Assembly (NCBI GenBank): GCA_024349245.1 | Contig: JALDNG010000016.1 | Coordinates: forward strand, 5,072,001-5,136,000 | DNA length: 64,000 bases | Reading direction: 5' to 3' | Origin: Neodontobutis hainanensis | Taxonomy: Eukaryota > Chordata > Actinopteri > Gobiiformes > Odontobutidae | Shown here: positions 36,601 through 48,300 of the stretch, in pieces | Layout: each line of letters opens with the position of its first letter | Numbering within the stretch: position 1 is the stretch's first letter | Notes under the pieces: generated by a model | Database searches by the model: none | Told to the model about the DNA's origin: nothing | The model's input: the letters and a program-made list of their open reading frames with translations, nothing else | Position numbers and translations under genes: made by a program

Positions 36601-38229
36601 TGTGTGTTTAGAGTGTTAAGTCAGCATTTTTGGTTTAACCTTTGTTTGGCAGCATCTTGGATGTTAGCCTGTTAACCTCTTGAAACAAGCAAAGGTCTGC
36701 TGTTTTTCTTTACAAAAAAGCAGACCTACACCAAATAATGCCAACATTATGGCTCATATTCTTTCACATACACAATCCCGTCAATGTGGTGTAAATAAAT
36801 TAGAGCTACAATAACCTAAAAAAGAACAGCTGTGTGAAAATGCCCCTTCTGTCTTCAATTATTAATACTGAGAACTAGGAGCAGGCACACTGATGATGGT
36901 TCGCTTTTATAGAAACATTTTCACAGTTTAAGCTCCATTTCACCCGTAACAAATACAATACATAAAAATATGTCATCACTTAAATTCATTCATACAAAAC
37001 TTTGTGGCTTTTACTTGTTTGTGTGTTCATAGACTTTGAGGCATGCAATGGATTTCCAATGAATGCCTAATGCAGTTACTTATGTCTGCATGAGTAATAA
37101 ACCACTGAAGGGGTCTGTTTCATTAACATTAGATCAATGCATTTAAATCAGCTTGTCTGTTATCTGTAGTGGGGCTAGCAGCAACTTAACTGCACTCTGG
37201 CCTCTCTCTAATGTAATATGTGTTTCTACTTCCTAAGCACCGTGTGGGCAGATTTGTACTGTGACTAACATTGTACCATTTAATCAGAAAACGTCAAAGT
37301 TCACAAATGAAGATTGTTGTTAATGTAATTTTGGACAGTATGAACGTTTATATTTATATATTTAACCTCTTACTTTGATGTCATATAACTGGGAGTATGT
37401 TTTTCACAGAGAGTGTTAATGAAATTTACGTACCTGGGGAGACAAAACAGTGTGATGACTTGGCACAACAGCAAAGATTGCTCATAGTTCATGCAGTGCC
37501 TCAGGCCATAAAAGGTTTTAAATAAATAATTTTCATGTGAAAAGTTTAGCATGCTTCATGCAAATGCTCATTTTTTTTCTCCTAATTGCATTACATATGG
37601 CATAGTATTAATAATTTAACTGAAATGTACATGGAACACATTTGTAACAGAAAATGCTATTTTTTTGTAGTTAAGTGTTGCAGTCTTTACACATCACAAG
37701 ACCAGTATCCAAATCTATTTCAGTGCTGGTTCAGCTAACCTTTCCTACGCACATTGGAAACTGCAAACAGCTGTACATGAGGCTGTCTGTGTGTATGTGT
37801 GGATTCAATTTTTGCCATGAATAGAAAAGAATAGATCATTGAAAAGCATTGTGGGTGCAGGTGCAGGTTACCAAGATAATCTGGAGGCAAGCCATTCAAG
37901 GAGGAGGAGCAGACCGCTGTCCTTACCTGCCAGACCCTCTAAAAGTCTATAAATAGAAATACTAAGTAACATAACATATGCGTAACACACCAGAGAGATT
38001 TAGAGTGTTATTGTCTCTATGTTCCTTCATTGAAACTAGATGTTGAAAATGTGAGCATACCCTTGTTTAATTTCATTTTATTTATTCAACCAAATTCTAT
38101 GTATGATTACACCACAAGTTGAGTCCTTTCTTCTTTCTTTCAGGCTGGTCCACCATGCTGCCACCCATGCTGGCTTTCCTCTACTGTTTTGCTCAGATTG
38201 GACTTGAGCGGTCTTCTAACCCAGCATGA
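27664..38229 (+). CDS. hhat: Hedgehog acyltransferase (MBOAT family)
   Basis: ER multipass enzyme that palmitoylates the N-terminal cysteine of Hedgehog proteins. Eleven coding exons: 27664-27790, 27872-27933, 28015-28128, 28212-28406, 29043-29255, 29715-29892, 30371-30521, 32855-32890, 34849-35050, 35379-35523, 38144-38229 (1509 nt, 502 aa plus TGA; human HHAT 493). Blocks: DPNDFEWSFWTDW, ETEEEYYLLLF, GGLALALVQFFYVKYLVLFG, PPKLPRCVSIMYTFTGMWR, RYIYVPLGGSRHGLL, CLWHGGNDYLQYW, LSNLVFLGG, YWKRIFIQGW. The MBOAT pair is Asp350 (in WRHFDEGLY) and His390 (in LWHGG), 40 residues apart as in human (339/379). The intact His argues against HHATL. The ATG at 27664 is the first in frame; upstream frame extension has no ATG. 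Intron 7 carries a Tc1-like element. hhat is tail-to-tail with kcnh1, its neighbour at human 1q32. Confidence 0.96.
30562..31719 (+). mobile_element. Tc1/mariner-like DNA transposon, degenerate
   Basis: A 1158-bp element flanked by TA dinucleotides (30560-30561 and 31720-31721). Terminal inverted repeats start CAAACCCGATTCC at both ends and continue through GTTGGGACA and CAAATTGT with small indels. Plus-strand remnants of the transposase are readable. From about 31139, MGWGCISACGMGSLHIWKG leads to RYIKVLEQH and FQGRPCIFQHDKDP, the second catalytic-Asp region (normally QQDNAKPH). The C-terminus follows in another frame: RTVEHLEACIRQEWDNIPIP and LEQLVSSVP (31380-31470). About 100 bp expected between these two parts is replaced by a tRNA-like fragment. 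No intact transposase. Confidence 0.88.
31323..31366 (+). mobile_element. Short tRNA-like (SINE head) fragment inside the Tc1-like element
   Basis: The words gtggctcagtagtagagcgg and gtccgagtcccgctctcc resemble the A-box and B-box halves of tRNA-derived SINE heads that are common in fish. The loop between them is shortened to a few bases, so it is not a functional tRNA. It occupies the place of transposase codons in the surrounding element. Confidence 0.5.
32891..34848 (+). other. hhat: hhat intron 8
   Basis: A 2.0-kb AT-rich intron between GTAAGA and TTTCAG. No exon, RNA gene or transposon recognised. Confidence 0.6.
35524..38143 (+). other. hhat: hhat intron 10
   Basis: A 2.6-kb intron between GTAAAT and TTTCAG. 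No coding or mobile feature recognised. Confidence 0.6.
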
Positions 38230-41200
38230 GTCACCTTGACTTTGCTTAACAGTGTGAATGGCTACTACCGGATAGAACAGCATGCTTTAGCAGCCAGACT
38301 CTGAATATATCGGGCTCAGGTCCAGAGATCAGATCCTACTCTGCTCAGGTGAACAAGCAAAAGTGTTTATTCCAGCTAAAAAAGTATTTTATTTGTGCAC
38401 ACCTACTGTATAGTGATGCAATGCAATGTAAATATTGAATTTTTGTCTTTAGTGGGTTTTATACCTTGGTTTGGCTGTATGGCACTGACGTTCTAAGAAA
38501 CAGTTGCAGTAAATATCAGGCCCTTATTGTGTCCAGTTTCAATGGCTGTGATAAGGCAGTGCGCAGTGGTGCAGTCAGCTGGAGAAATGCTAATTTTATA
38601 TTTACAGAGCCCTTTGGGGGCCGTCACAAAAGCAGTTGTGTGTTCAGGAGCTGACAATAAGCATTATGAGCTGAATGAACCCAGGGGAACATAAGCAGTG
38701 TCTTTATTCCCATCACAGTGCAATTGAAAAAGTAAAATGACCCAAATATCCATAGATGGGGTGGTAAAAGATTTATCAGATGACAAAATGATTAAAAAAA
38801 ATTAAAAAGTGAAATGCTGTCAGAATTGAAAAATATGGACGCTATTGAATAGAAGATCTTATTTGTTGATTTCAGATTTGCATTTAAATGAAAGCTTGGT
38901 TTCCAAAAAAGTAAAGGTGTCATTAAGGTCTTAGTTTACTATTATAGCTGTAGTGTAGAATGAACATATACAGCGTTAGACTCCATAAAAAAAAGCACAT
39001 ACCTGGGAGCAGAGATAATGCATACTGGTCTAAAATGTATAAATTGAATACAGAAAAAGTGCCTATTAGATTTTCAGCTGAGGTGTGGGAACAATCAAAC
39101 AATCTAGCTCCTTAAAACTGTACAACGGTGAAAGTAGATTGTAATGCAGACTGTTGTTTTTCCATTAGCTGATTTAAGTTTTTGTGGATTATCACATCTG
39201 TGACACTAAGTAGGATTAGTGAGTGGGGGTCAGTGAAGAATCCTCTTAAATGAGCATAAAACATTGAGGTTTATCTGACGTAAGAAGATCAACATAAGAG
39301 TTGATCTGCCGAGTTACACTTTGGAATCCTTGGAAACAGACACGTGTCCGATGGTCCGATGGGTGAGTGGGAGATTAAAAGTCTTACTGCTCTTACGAGT
39401 GGGAGCATCCCCAAAGTGAACAAACAGCACTGAGCATGTAAAAATATTTATTTTCAATGGTACAATAGGTCACAGTTCCTCACAAATAAGTCCCATTGTG
39501 CTTGGAATCGAAGCGTCACATAAAATGTACGAACATACTGTAGGCAGGTGCATATAGCATCAAACATACACCAAACTTTGCTTAGAGACAATACCACCTC
39601 AGTAAGATATGTGCATATATTTGTATTTCAGTCCAGTTCTCCTAACTTTCAAAAGGAGAACACAAAAGTAGTTTTTATCTGTCTGTGCCAACATTTTTTA
39701 TAAAAGCAAAGACAATTTTGATATTCATTACTTATTGTCTCACTTCAGGGCTAGTAAGAAGTCGCTTTAAAAAGGCACAGTGTTGCATGCTTCTTAGTGA
39801 AATGTAATGACTTTAATGGCTTTCACTGTTAAACCCAATGAAGTCCTTTCTTTGTCATGTTCACTGCTTGGATCTTTGTCGAGATCACACATTGTATTGC
39901 TTCCTGTTTTAGATTGAACTTACAGTACATCTCGTTGATTCTTCTTATGAAGCTGGTTAAAAAGTGCTATAAGTGATGCATCCCACGCTGCAGACAAATA
40001 ACAGTTTCAGCAAACATGGAAAATAACCTAGTATGTCACTGATTTTCATCCGAGTCATATTCCTTTGAGATGAGCTGCTAAGAATAATTTTAGCTTAGTT
40101 ATCCACAAAGTTTTCATAGTAAAATTCATAAATGGAATAAGGTCTGGAATAAGGCCAAAATTACAGCTAAATTAAGTGTTAAAATTAATATATGTTTTAG
40201 CGGTTAAGGTGTAATGAAGCTACTGGTAATTACATTTTAGCTCCAACTAATTTCAGTGTTTAATTGATTGGTTTGGTGGCTTAGATAAAGAAGCTAATTG
40301 CCCTTACACAACAGAATGCCTGCCATGATTTAATCTGTACAGCTTCTTTCTCTACTGGAGTCTAAGTGTATCAGGGTTTGTGTCAACTCTGCCCTCTTTT
40401 CCCACTTATCTCTGAACTCTAAGTGTAAGCACAGACTGTCTGCATTTCCTCTGTGAGTCTATGATTTCTGTAATTTTTATTTATTTATTTTATTTTATTT
40501 CTCTATCGCGTAAAATACAAAAACAGACCCATTAGGACCCATAAACATTGGCTTTAACCCAAATGAGTTCTCACTCCTGTGATGACAAGCCCATTTATTT
40601 TTAGTAAGCTGAATTTTTGATGGTAACAGGGCTCACAAAACCTCATCCTTGATTTTCCTCTTCACTGTATAAAGTCTCAGCTCGTCTCTTGTCTTGGTAA
40701 AAGGCAACACTGATATGAATAATAAATTAGATAGAATCAGTTATATTTAACATATAGGAAATCATATCACAGTAAATTCTAGCTTGAACCAATGTACTTC
40801 AAGTTTTGTTTTTTGTACTATTGCAAAATCATGGCTTTTGATATTTTAGTGCCATCAGTATATATCATATTCTTTACTTTCAAGTGTTTATAATTTGTAG
40901 CTTTTAAAATCAGCATGATTCAGACATTGTATATTATATAGTATCAGCACAAAAGTAATTTATTTCCACTTATACACTATTGTCTGCTTTGATTTTCTAG
41001 GTGCCAAATTCAAATAAAAATATTGTCCAGCTTTCCACTGTTGATCCGATTTTTTTTTTTTAAATACAATATGCTGAAAGATAACTCAGATGTTCTGTTA
41101 AGGTATTATTGTATATTGCAATTAAGTCATTGAGATGGAATTAAAATTAAATTGGTTATTTTGTACTTTGTTATTTAAACAGTACACAAAGAGCACATGC

Positions 41201-42376
41201 TTTGTTACATTCTCTCCTGCGATGCAAACACTTGTCTTATTAGTTAGTTGCATTATATTTGCTATTTTGAGTATGAATGAATGTGCAAACAAACATGCAG
41301 GCAGATGTGACATACAGTAAGTAAAACTGTACTACGTTAAAGTTATGGTAACTGTTTGTTGCAATCTGTGTACTGTGGATTTATGTTGAGTTTCTACACA
41401 AAAATAAACTTTATTATCATATGCAAAAAGGCATTCCTTACAGAGTTCATGACAGACTGAAAACATCTCAGGGGCACAATCATATATCATATACGGTGTC
41501 ATTTCTGTCTCTAAATAATGCATCATGAAAGCCTGTAATGGATGGCTTTCATTCAAAGGTTATGGATGCGGCTCTAACGTTTAGATATGACAATAAATAA
41601 TATTTGATGGATTACCCGATGGTGACAAGCTAACATCATAGTCTATTGTTCATCTGGAACATCTATTCATAATTTATGGAAATTACCCCCTCTGCTAAAA
41701 TCTCTCTTTTAAATCAGACTGCTCATCCAAAGTTATCTGTATAATTCATGAAGATCCAGATATAATAGCGGAGTTTATCAACCGCTTGACAAAATTACAA
41801 TTTCCACACCCGCAAAAGCCTGTCTGCATTGTCGGCCACCGAAAAAATGAAAATGAGTGAGTGTGGGGCTTCGATTAAACAAATATGCACCATCTGCATT
41901 TTGAGGCACAAGTCTAGTTGAAGGGACATGCAGGGAGTTTGATATAAATGATTTAATAACAAACCAGTGCATCATGCTCTCTCCAGTGACGTCTCCAACA
42001 GAGACACAAGTGTGCTCCTCTGTTGTGACCACCTACAAATCTGTAATAATATAAACAGATTCAAGACAAGATAAATCATCACCTCGAGCTGCTTTCCCAT
42101 TAAAGTGCTCATGAAAAAATAAACCACTTATGTACAAACATACAGCTGTCTGCTTCAAGTACCCTCTGAGCGTTCCTTTATGTGAACTGCGCTACAACGT
42201 CCCAGGATCTGGTTTCATTGTGAACCAGTAGGGACACCCGGGATAAAAGCTGCTCTGTAATCTAAACGGAATGATCAGTGCAGCTTCAGCCATTCAGGTA
42301 ATCTGGATATTCCAGGATTTTGGCAGAGTTCCCAGTAGTGTGTTGATAGGCAAATCAAAAATGTCCCTTACATCAT
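38230..42376. other. Convergent 3' region between hhat and kcnh1
   Basis: Both genes end into this 4.1-kb stretch, so it must contain the 3' UTRs of hhat (plus) and kcnh1 (minus). Plus-strand AATAAA occurs at 40721-40726, rather far from hhat. Minus-strand AATAAA occurs at 41415-41410 (kcnh1 3' UTR of about 0.96 kb) and at 39452-39447 (about 2.9 kb). The transcript ends cannot be fixed from sequence alone. No further gene recognised. Confidence 0.4.
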
Positions 42377-45300
42377 TCACGAGAAGATATCTTCTTTTTC
42401 CAGTTCTGGTGAAGCAGGTCTAGAAATGTCAAAAAGATGCTGTGGAGAACCCGTGTCTGATCTCCTTGCTTTAAGGAGCTGAAGTGCTTCCTGAAGTTGT
42501 GCCTCCAGGCCAGACATTCGTGCAGATAAGCTCTTGATATCATCCTTTAGCTCCAGCTTGAGCTCCTGAAGAGAAGCATGAAGGGTCTGCTCTGGGATGG
42601 GGTAGAAGCTGTGTTTGCTTTCAGGTTGGACAGGGCTGCGGTCCTGCGGGGTCAGGCGAAAATCACCTGCTTTATCAAGACGGAGGTCACTTTTGGTGAT
42701 ACCGCTGTCGCAAGAGTCCGTCTTCTTTAGAGACATCTGTGATTCATGTACCTTGGTTCGTTCTGGTAAAGTCTCCATGGATTCAGCCCTGGACACTTTA
42801 TTCCAGTTGTCGGCTTTAGCCATGGACTCCTTAAAGCGTCCCCAGCCTTTCATTTTGGCCTGTTCGGCGGCACGGCATGCGATAAATGGAACAGGGGGCG
42901 GTACTTGGAGTGTGGCCTTGTCTGCAGAGTTACAGTTTGGAGGAGTCCCTGATTGTGGCGTGGAAGAAGACGGTGTGGCTGGACTTTCTGTTACTGTCAC
43001 AATGCTGGTGGTGGCGATGGTAGATTTAGCTACAGAGGTGTCCACATACATTTGACCCTTCTCGATGTCACGCTCATCCAGGTCCGGTTTGTCGTTGTGC
43101 AGCCGAGCTTCCTTCTGCTGCCGGAAACGCTGGAAGAGTTTACGAACTGGATGGTCCGGTGGCAAGTTCAGAGGGGCTTCGTTTTTACGTTTCTGCCGCT
43201 CTTCCTCCTCTCGTTTAACGTCGCTGATTTTTCTGAAGACAATCTAAAAAGACATCACAGTTTAACAATAGCAGAATAAATCAATTTTAAATGCTCTATA
43301 ACATTTTGTACTTCGGTATTTTTGGTTTTTTTAGAGTGCTATCTTTTTTCTGTTTATATTGTGAGTGCATTGAAAATGTCACCTTCTTGAGCATTTTCCC
43401 TTGAGCCTTTGTGAAAGTTCACTCAAGCTTTACTTGGTAAAAACACTACTTTAAGCCTACTGCACAACTAGACAATAGGACAAATAATATAACTACTTCT
43501 ACTACACCTAAAATAAGAACATATATTTGTTCTTATTTTAGGTAATAATATAATATAACTACTTCTACTACACCTAAAATAAGAACATATATTTGTTCTT
43601 ATTTTAGGTAATAATATAATATAACTACTTCTACTACACCTAAAATAAGAACATATATTTGTTGAAAGGGTTTAATTTATTCTGCCAACAGATCTAGTTT
43701 CATGTACTGACAGTGACACAGTAACACCTGAGCATGTGTTAAAATAGCAAGTGTATCCTTTAAGATTTTAAGATATTATTTTAGGCACTTGGAATGGTTT
43801 TTTGATGCCTAGCACTTCAGAACTTGAACAAAAAGCACTTATATTATGGACTAACTCCATTCCCCTGGAGTTGAGGTTGCTATGGGAATGTAAGAGCTTT
43901 GACTCTTGCAATATACTATAATTTTAGTGAGCTAAGGATTTCTGGAGTTGAACATTTGACAACATAACTGCTTAAAAAAGAACAGTAGGCTATGTTTTAC
44001 CATATTTTAACTTCATCAGAAAAAGTTAAGCTCCTACTAACAATTTTTTGTAATTGTTGTGATACTTAAAGACATGAGTGGTTGATGTTAGAAAGGTTAC
44101 AATACATACTACCTCAGTCTGAACACATCAAATACATATCACTTCTTGTACAAGGAGTGGACTTGGTGTTATTATTACTTCTACCCAAGGCATAGCAGCC
44201 CTGCACATAATATATTGTCTCTTGCAGAATGTTCACTTAATACAGTTTAAGTTGTTGTTCCACTCTATCTCGTTCCAGAGCCTGATACTGAAATCCAATG
44301 AACCCAAAGCCCATCCCTCATTTTTGAAAGGGGAACATGATATTGTCCATATTTCTCATCAGCGACACTCTTGTAGACTCCAGCCACTCAGAACAGCAGC
44401 ATGTAGGCTGGATTTCCCATTTCAAAAACATAACCGCATGAGTTTCATATGAAGGCTGCTCATAACTTGTCGCTCCATCTATCTCTGCTTTTCCCAGTTG
44501 CATTTGTACAGAAAGTATTGAACCCCCGGCGAATAGTTAGTGTAACACAGGGGATGAGATTGCCCCTGAATATGCGAGCAATTCAATCTCACTTGAGCTC
44601 TCTGGGGCAGGTTGACCTTATTGAATGAGGCGATGATTTGTAGCTACAGTTGTTGATACTGGTTATGCCGGAATAAAGCATGTGTATGAGACATGTATGT
44701 AGTGTATGGCCTTAGCAAAAATTATGAACATTACGGATTCATATGTAGACTGAACAATACCTGTAGAGACTATTTACTGTGAGATTATAAAACGGGCACC
44801 ACACCAACTCTCGCTGAGTAAATACACTGCACTGTAATTATGAGTTGCCAACAAAATAAAAAATTACAAAGCCGGGTGATCCCATTAGGTACAAAAAGCT
44901 CTCATTAAAAAGAAGTTTGAGAAGCAGGAAAACAAAGACTTTTTAATCTGTGTATTTATTTTTAATGAAAACTAAGCCTAAAAATTGTGTAAAATGAAAT
45001 TGGGTACATTCATAACTGCGTGAGCTAATTCAATGTTTGGTTATAATTGTGCCAAAGCTGTCAGTTAATTTATGCTCTCAGGGCATTATAGTTTGCTCCC
45101 TGAATTCAAATGTAACACTAAACTAACAAAAACTGCGTAACCTTTTTTAAGTCACTCACTCTCTTTCTTAGGTTGTATGTCAGAAGCAGATTCCTGGAAA
45201 AATGGTTGGCGAATGCAGTGTAGAACTCCAACACCTTCTGCAGAGCGTCGCGTTTAATGACGTGAAGATCACAGTAGGTCAGCGCCCGGACGTTGGCACA

Positions 45301-48300
45301 GGACTGAGCCAGCGTCACCTCTTTCCAGAAAACGTCTCCAAACACGTCCCCTTTACCTGTGTAAAAGAAATGACTGAAAAAATCAAGCTTGCCCTTATAC
45401 TCATAACACAAAACTAATGTTACACTTTTGGTGGATTGGTTTTAAAATTACATCTATTTTTTTTTTTTTTTTTTAACTAAAAGCAAAAAGCCAGCTTGGT
45501 TTTAAATGTGCTGTTCTCTCATGAGTAGTTTATTGGCTGCAATTGATTTTATCTCAACAATTCTCTGTTTACTCATCTTTTATGTGAGCAACACAGTAGA
45601 TGCCAGTAATGCCTGCTGTTCTATGCAGTAAAAATAAGCTGAGCTTTTATTCTCGCTCTGATCATATACAATAACGCAGCTAGCTATATTTTCCACATCT
45701 ACTGCAGTTTGATTATTAAGAAAGCCTCCATACGTGCTCTCAGTCTGTGAGCCACTTGTCTAGAGACATGTATTTCTATGTCTGAAAGGTACGACATGAG
45801 CACAGAGCAGCAATTAACAATGAAGTGCCATGAGTCATTGTCATCAACAGCCTCTCGTGTGACTGCGGAAAATATCTCCGATTTTACTTGTCCAAGTGCC
45901 ATCTGACCGGTGCTGAGGACAATATGGTGACAAAATGGTACAAGACGTTATGAAAAGTCATATTCCAACCTTTCAAGATGCGCCACCGAAGCATCCATCA
46001 AACTGATAGCTGTATTCAATTGAATTACAGTGATTAATAACCTTTAAAGCAACACATTTGGCCATGCAGAGTAGTTTGGGGAATAGGATGTCAAAAGGAG
46101 CCCATCTGAGGTTTAGAAATGATGCTATCTGTATTAAAGTGCCAATGAGCTAATGACAATTGGACTTATAGTGGCTGGTTTACCACTAGGGTTTCCCAAT
46201 AAAGGGCCTCCATATGGCTCAATGGCAATAACTGAGCAAAGTATTGATCTTTTCTAAAGGAATTCAGTAGGAGGTAACTAATACAAAATAAGCCAGGACA
46301 GTGGCTCTAAGCGCCATTCATTATTCACTAAATCAATCATGAGGGAAATTAAAGCAAGTAACAGAGAAAAGTCCAGAATTGATTGGTTAACAACTCGACT
46401 AATACTTAGTCGAGTAATACCACATCACAACTGCATCCCTGGATCCTCTGATTGGACAGTTTTTCTACATTAGTCTAGTTTGTTCTTTTGCATGTAGCAC
46501 TATATTATTGCAATTGAAGCAGTGTTTTGTGAAACGTATTTTAAGATAACGATTAGTTTGTAATATACAAAGTATAATGAAGGCTGGATAACAGGATTAT
46601 TTTAAACAAACAGAGATTTTACCACTGAGAAACAAGACAATTACAAAATTACTATTATTCTATGAAAAAGATGCCAATACAATAAGCTGAGTGTGATATC
46701 GCTTGGATAATTTAGTTTATCTACAACAACTCAGAAACGCATCCAAACACTAACTCAATGACTTACAGTGTGACCCATGCACAGCTTTCATAACAATCAC
46801 AGAGACAGAAAAAAATATATATCTGAAGTACGTTTATAAACTACTGTTGAAGGATACTTGTGTGGACGTTGTTATTACTTTCAGTGTTTTAGTGTTTATA
46901 TGAAAAAGTATATAAAATACAGCTTTGGACTACACTTTTGAGTCTTACAAAAATACCTTAATTGACACGGTTTGCACAGTAAATATACCAGAATCTTTTT
47001 CTAATTAAAGTGAATAAAAGTTCATATGCTATCTTAAAGAAATAGTATATATTATTTTATGGCTCTTTAGTAAATATTTTAATTTGATGTTGAGGAGCAC
47101 ATGACTGTGATGTGTCTAGAACAGTTAAAATACTTGACATGGGTAGGATTATGTCAATTAGAGGTTCTGCATGTCAAATGTCACTTCATTTTTGATTAAC
47201 TGATTTCACCTTTAAGAGAATTTTGCACATTTACCTGCTTCTAAACTGAACACCAATTGATCTGTCACGTGTTTCACTGTGTTTGTGTTTTTGATTGGTC
47301 TTAATGAACAGTGGTTTTCAGCTCAGCACCAATGGGACCACATTCATAACTCATGCTGTAATACCTCAAATGTTTGTCTCTCACCTAAAATGGCCACCAC
47401 CTCGTCGTCCTGGATAACCTCCAATGACCCAGACACCACAAAGCAGAGGCTGTCCACACTTTCCCCCGCATGGTAGATCAGGTCACCGGGCGCACAGTGG
47501 ATGGTCTGGAACTCCATGGCCAGAGCGCGCAGGCAGCCGTCACTGGCCAGTCTGAACGCCGGGTGCTCCTTGAAAACTTTGCGGTTGAGATGGACACAAA
47601 TATCTGCGCGCATGTCTTTGGGGCAAATCTGTAATACCTGGATAAACAACAAGAGTAGAAATGAGTATTCCTTTTTGATTTTGTTGTAATTTGCATGTGC
47701 TCTTCCGACTAAGCTGAGTTTGAACACAATTAAAATGTCAAGAGGATAAATTTTAATGCACTCTAGTTGCAACAACACTGCTGTGTCTCAAATGTATCTA
47801 GTATATGTAACATTTTCACAACATGGTATCACGCCCCATCACTCAGCATTACATAATTTATCATACGGTGAACAGGCAGTTTATCGTTAGACATTTTGCA
47901 AATGCAAGGTTAAGTCTTCATTCAATTTTGTGGCCTTCCCCTGTATTGATAATTTTAGGATTTCAGATTTGATGTGAAGATGGTGCTAAAGACTGGTCCT
48001 CTGGTGACTGAAAAGCAACGCCTTGATGTTCACCTAATCAACAGGAAGCCACGCTGTTGCAGGGATCTGCTTTAAAAACAATTGTCTTGGCAGATAAATG
48101 GCACACAGAAAGAGATTATGTACCATATTTCGACGCTTAAGTATGGCCAGAAGCTAGACAAAGATGACCCAGAACCTTGAGCCCGTGAACTCTTTGAAAA
48201 TGGCTCAAATACATTTTTAAAAGCGGATATTTTATAAAATTCATGGGTCGGATTAAAAATGCAGTTGGAAGGTTACCAAAGTTACATAATCTCTTGCCTA

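Noticed and set aside
27664..38229. Assignment to HHATL (catalytically dead paralogue)
   Set aside because: The catalytic Asp and His are both present with the same 40-residue spacing as in HHAT.
43485..43663. CRISPR-like repeat array
   Set aside because: The whole 66-bp unit repeats without variable spacers, and the host is a vertebrate genome.
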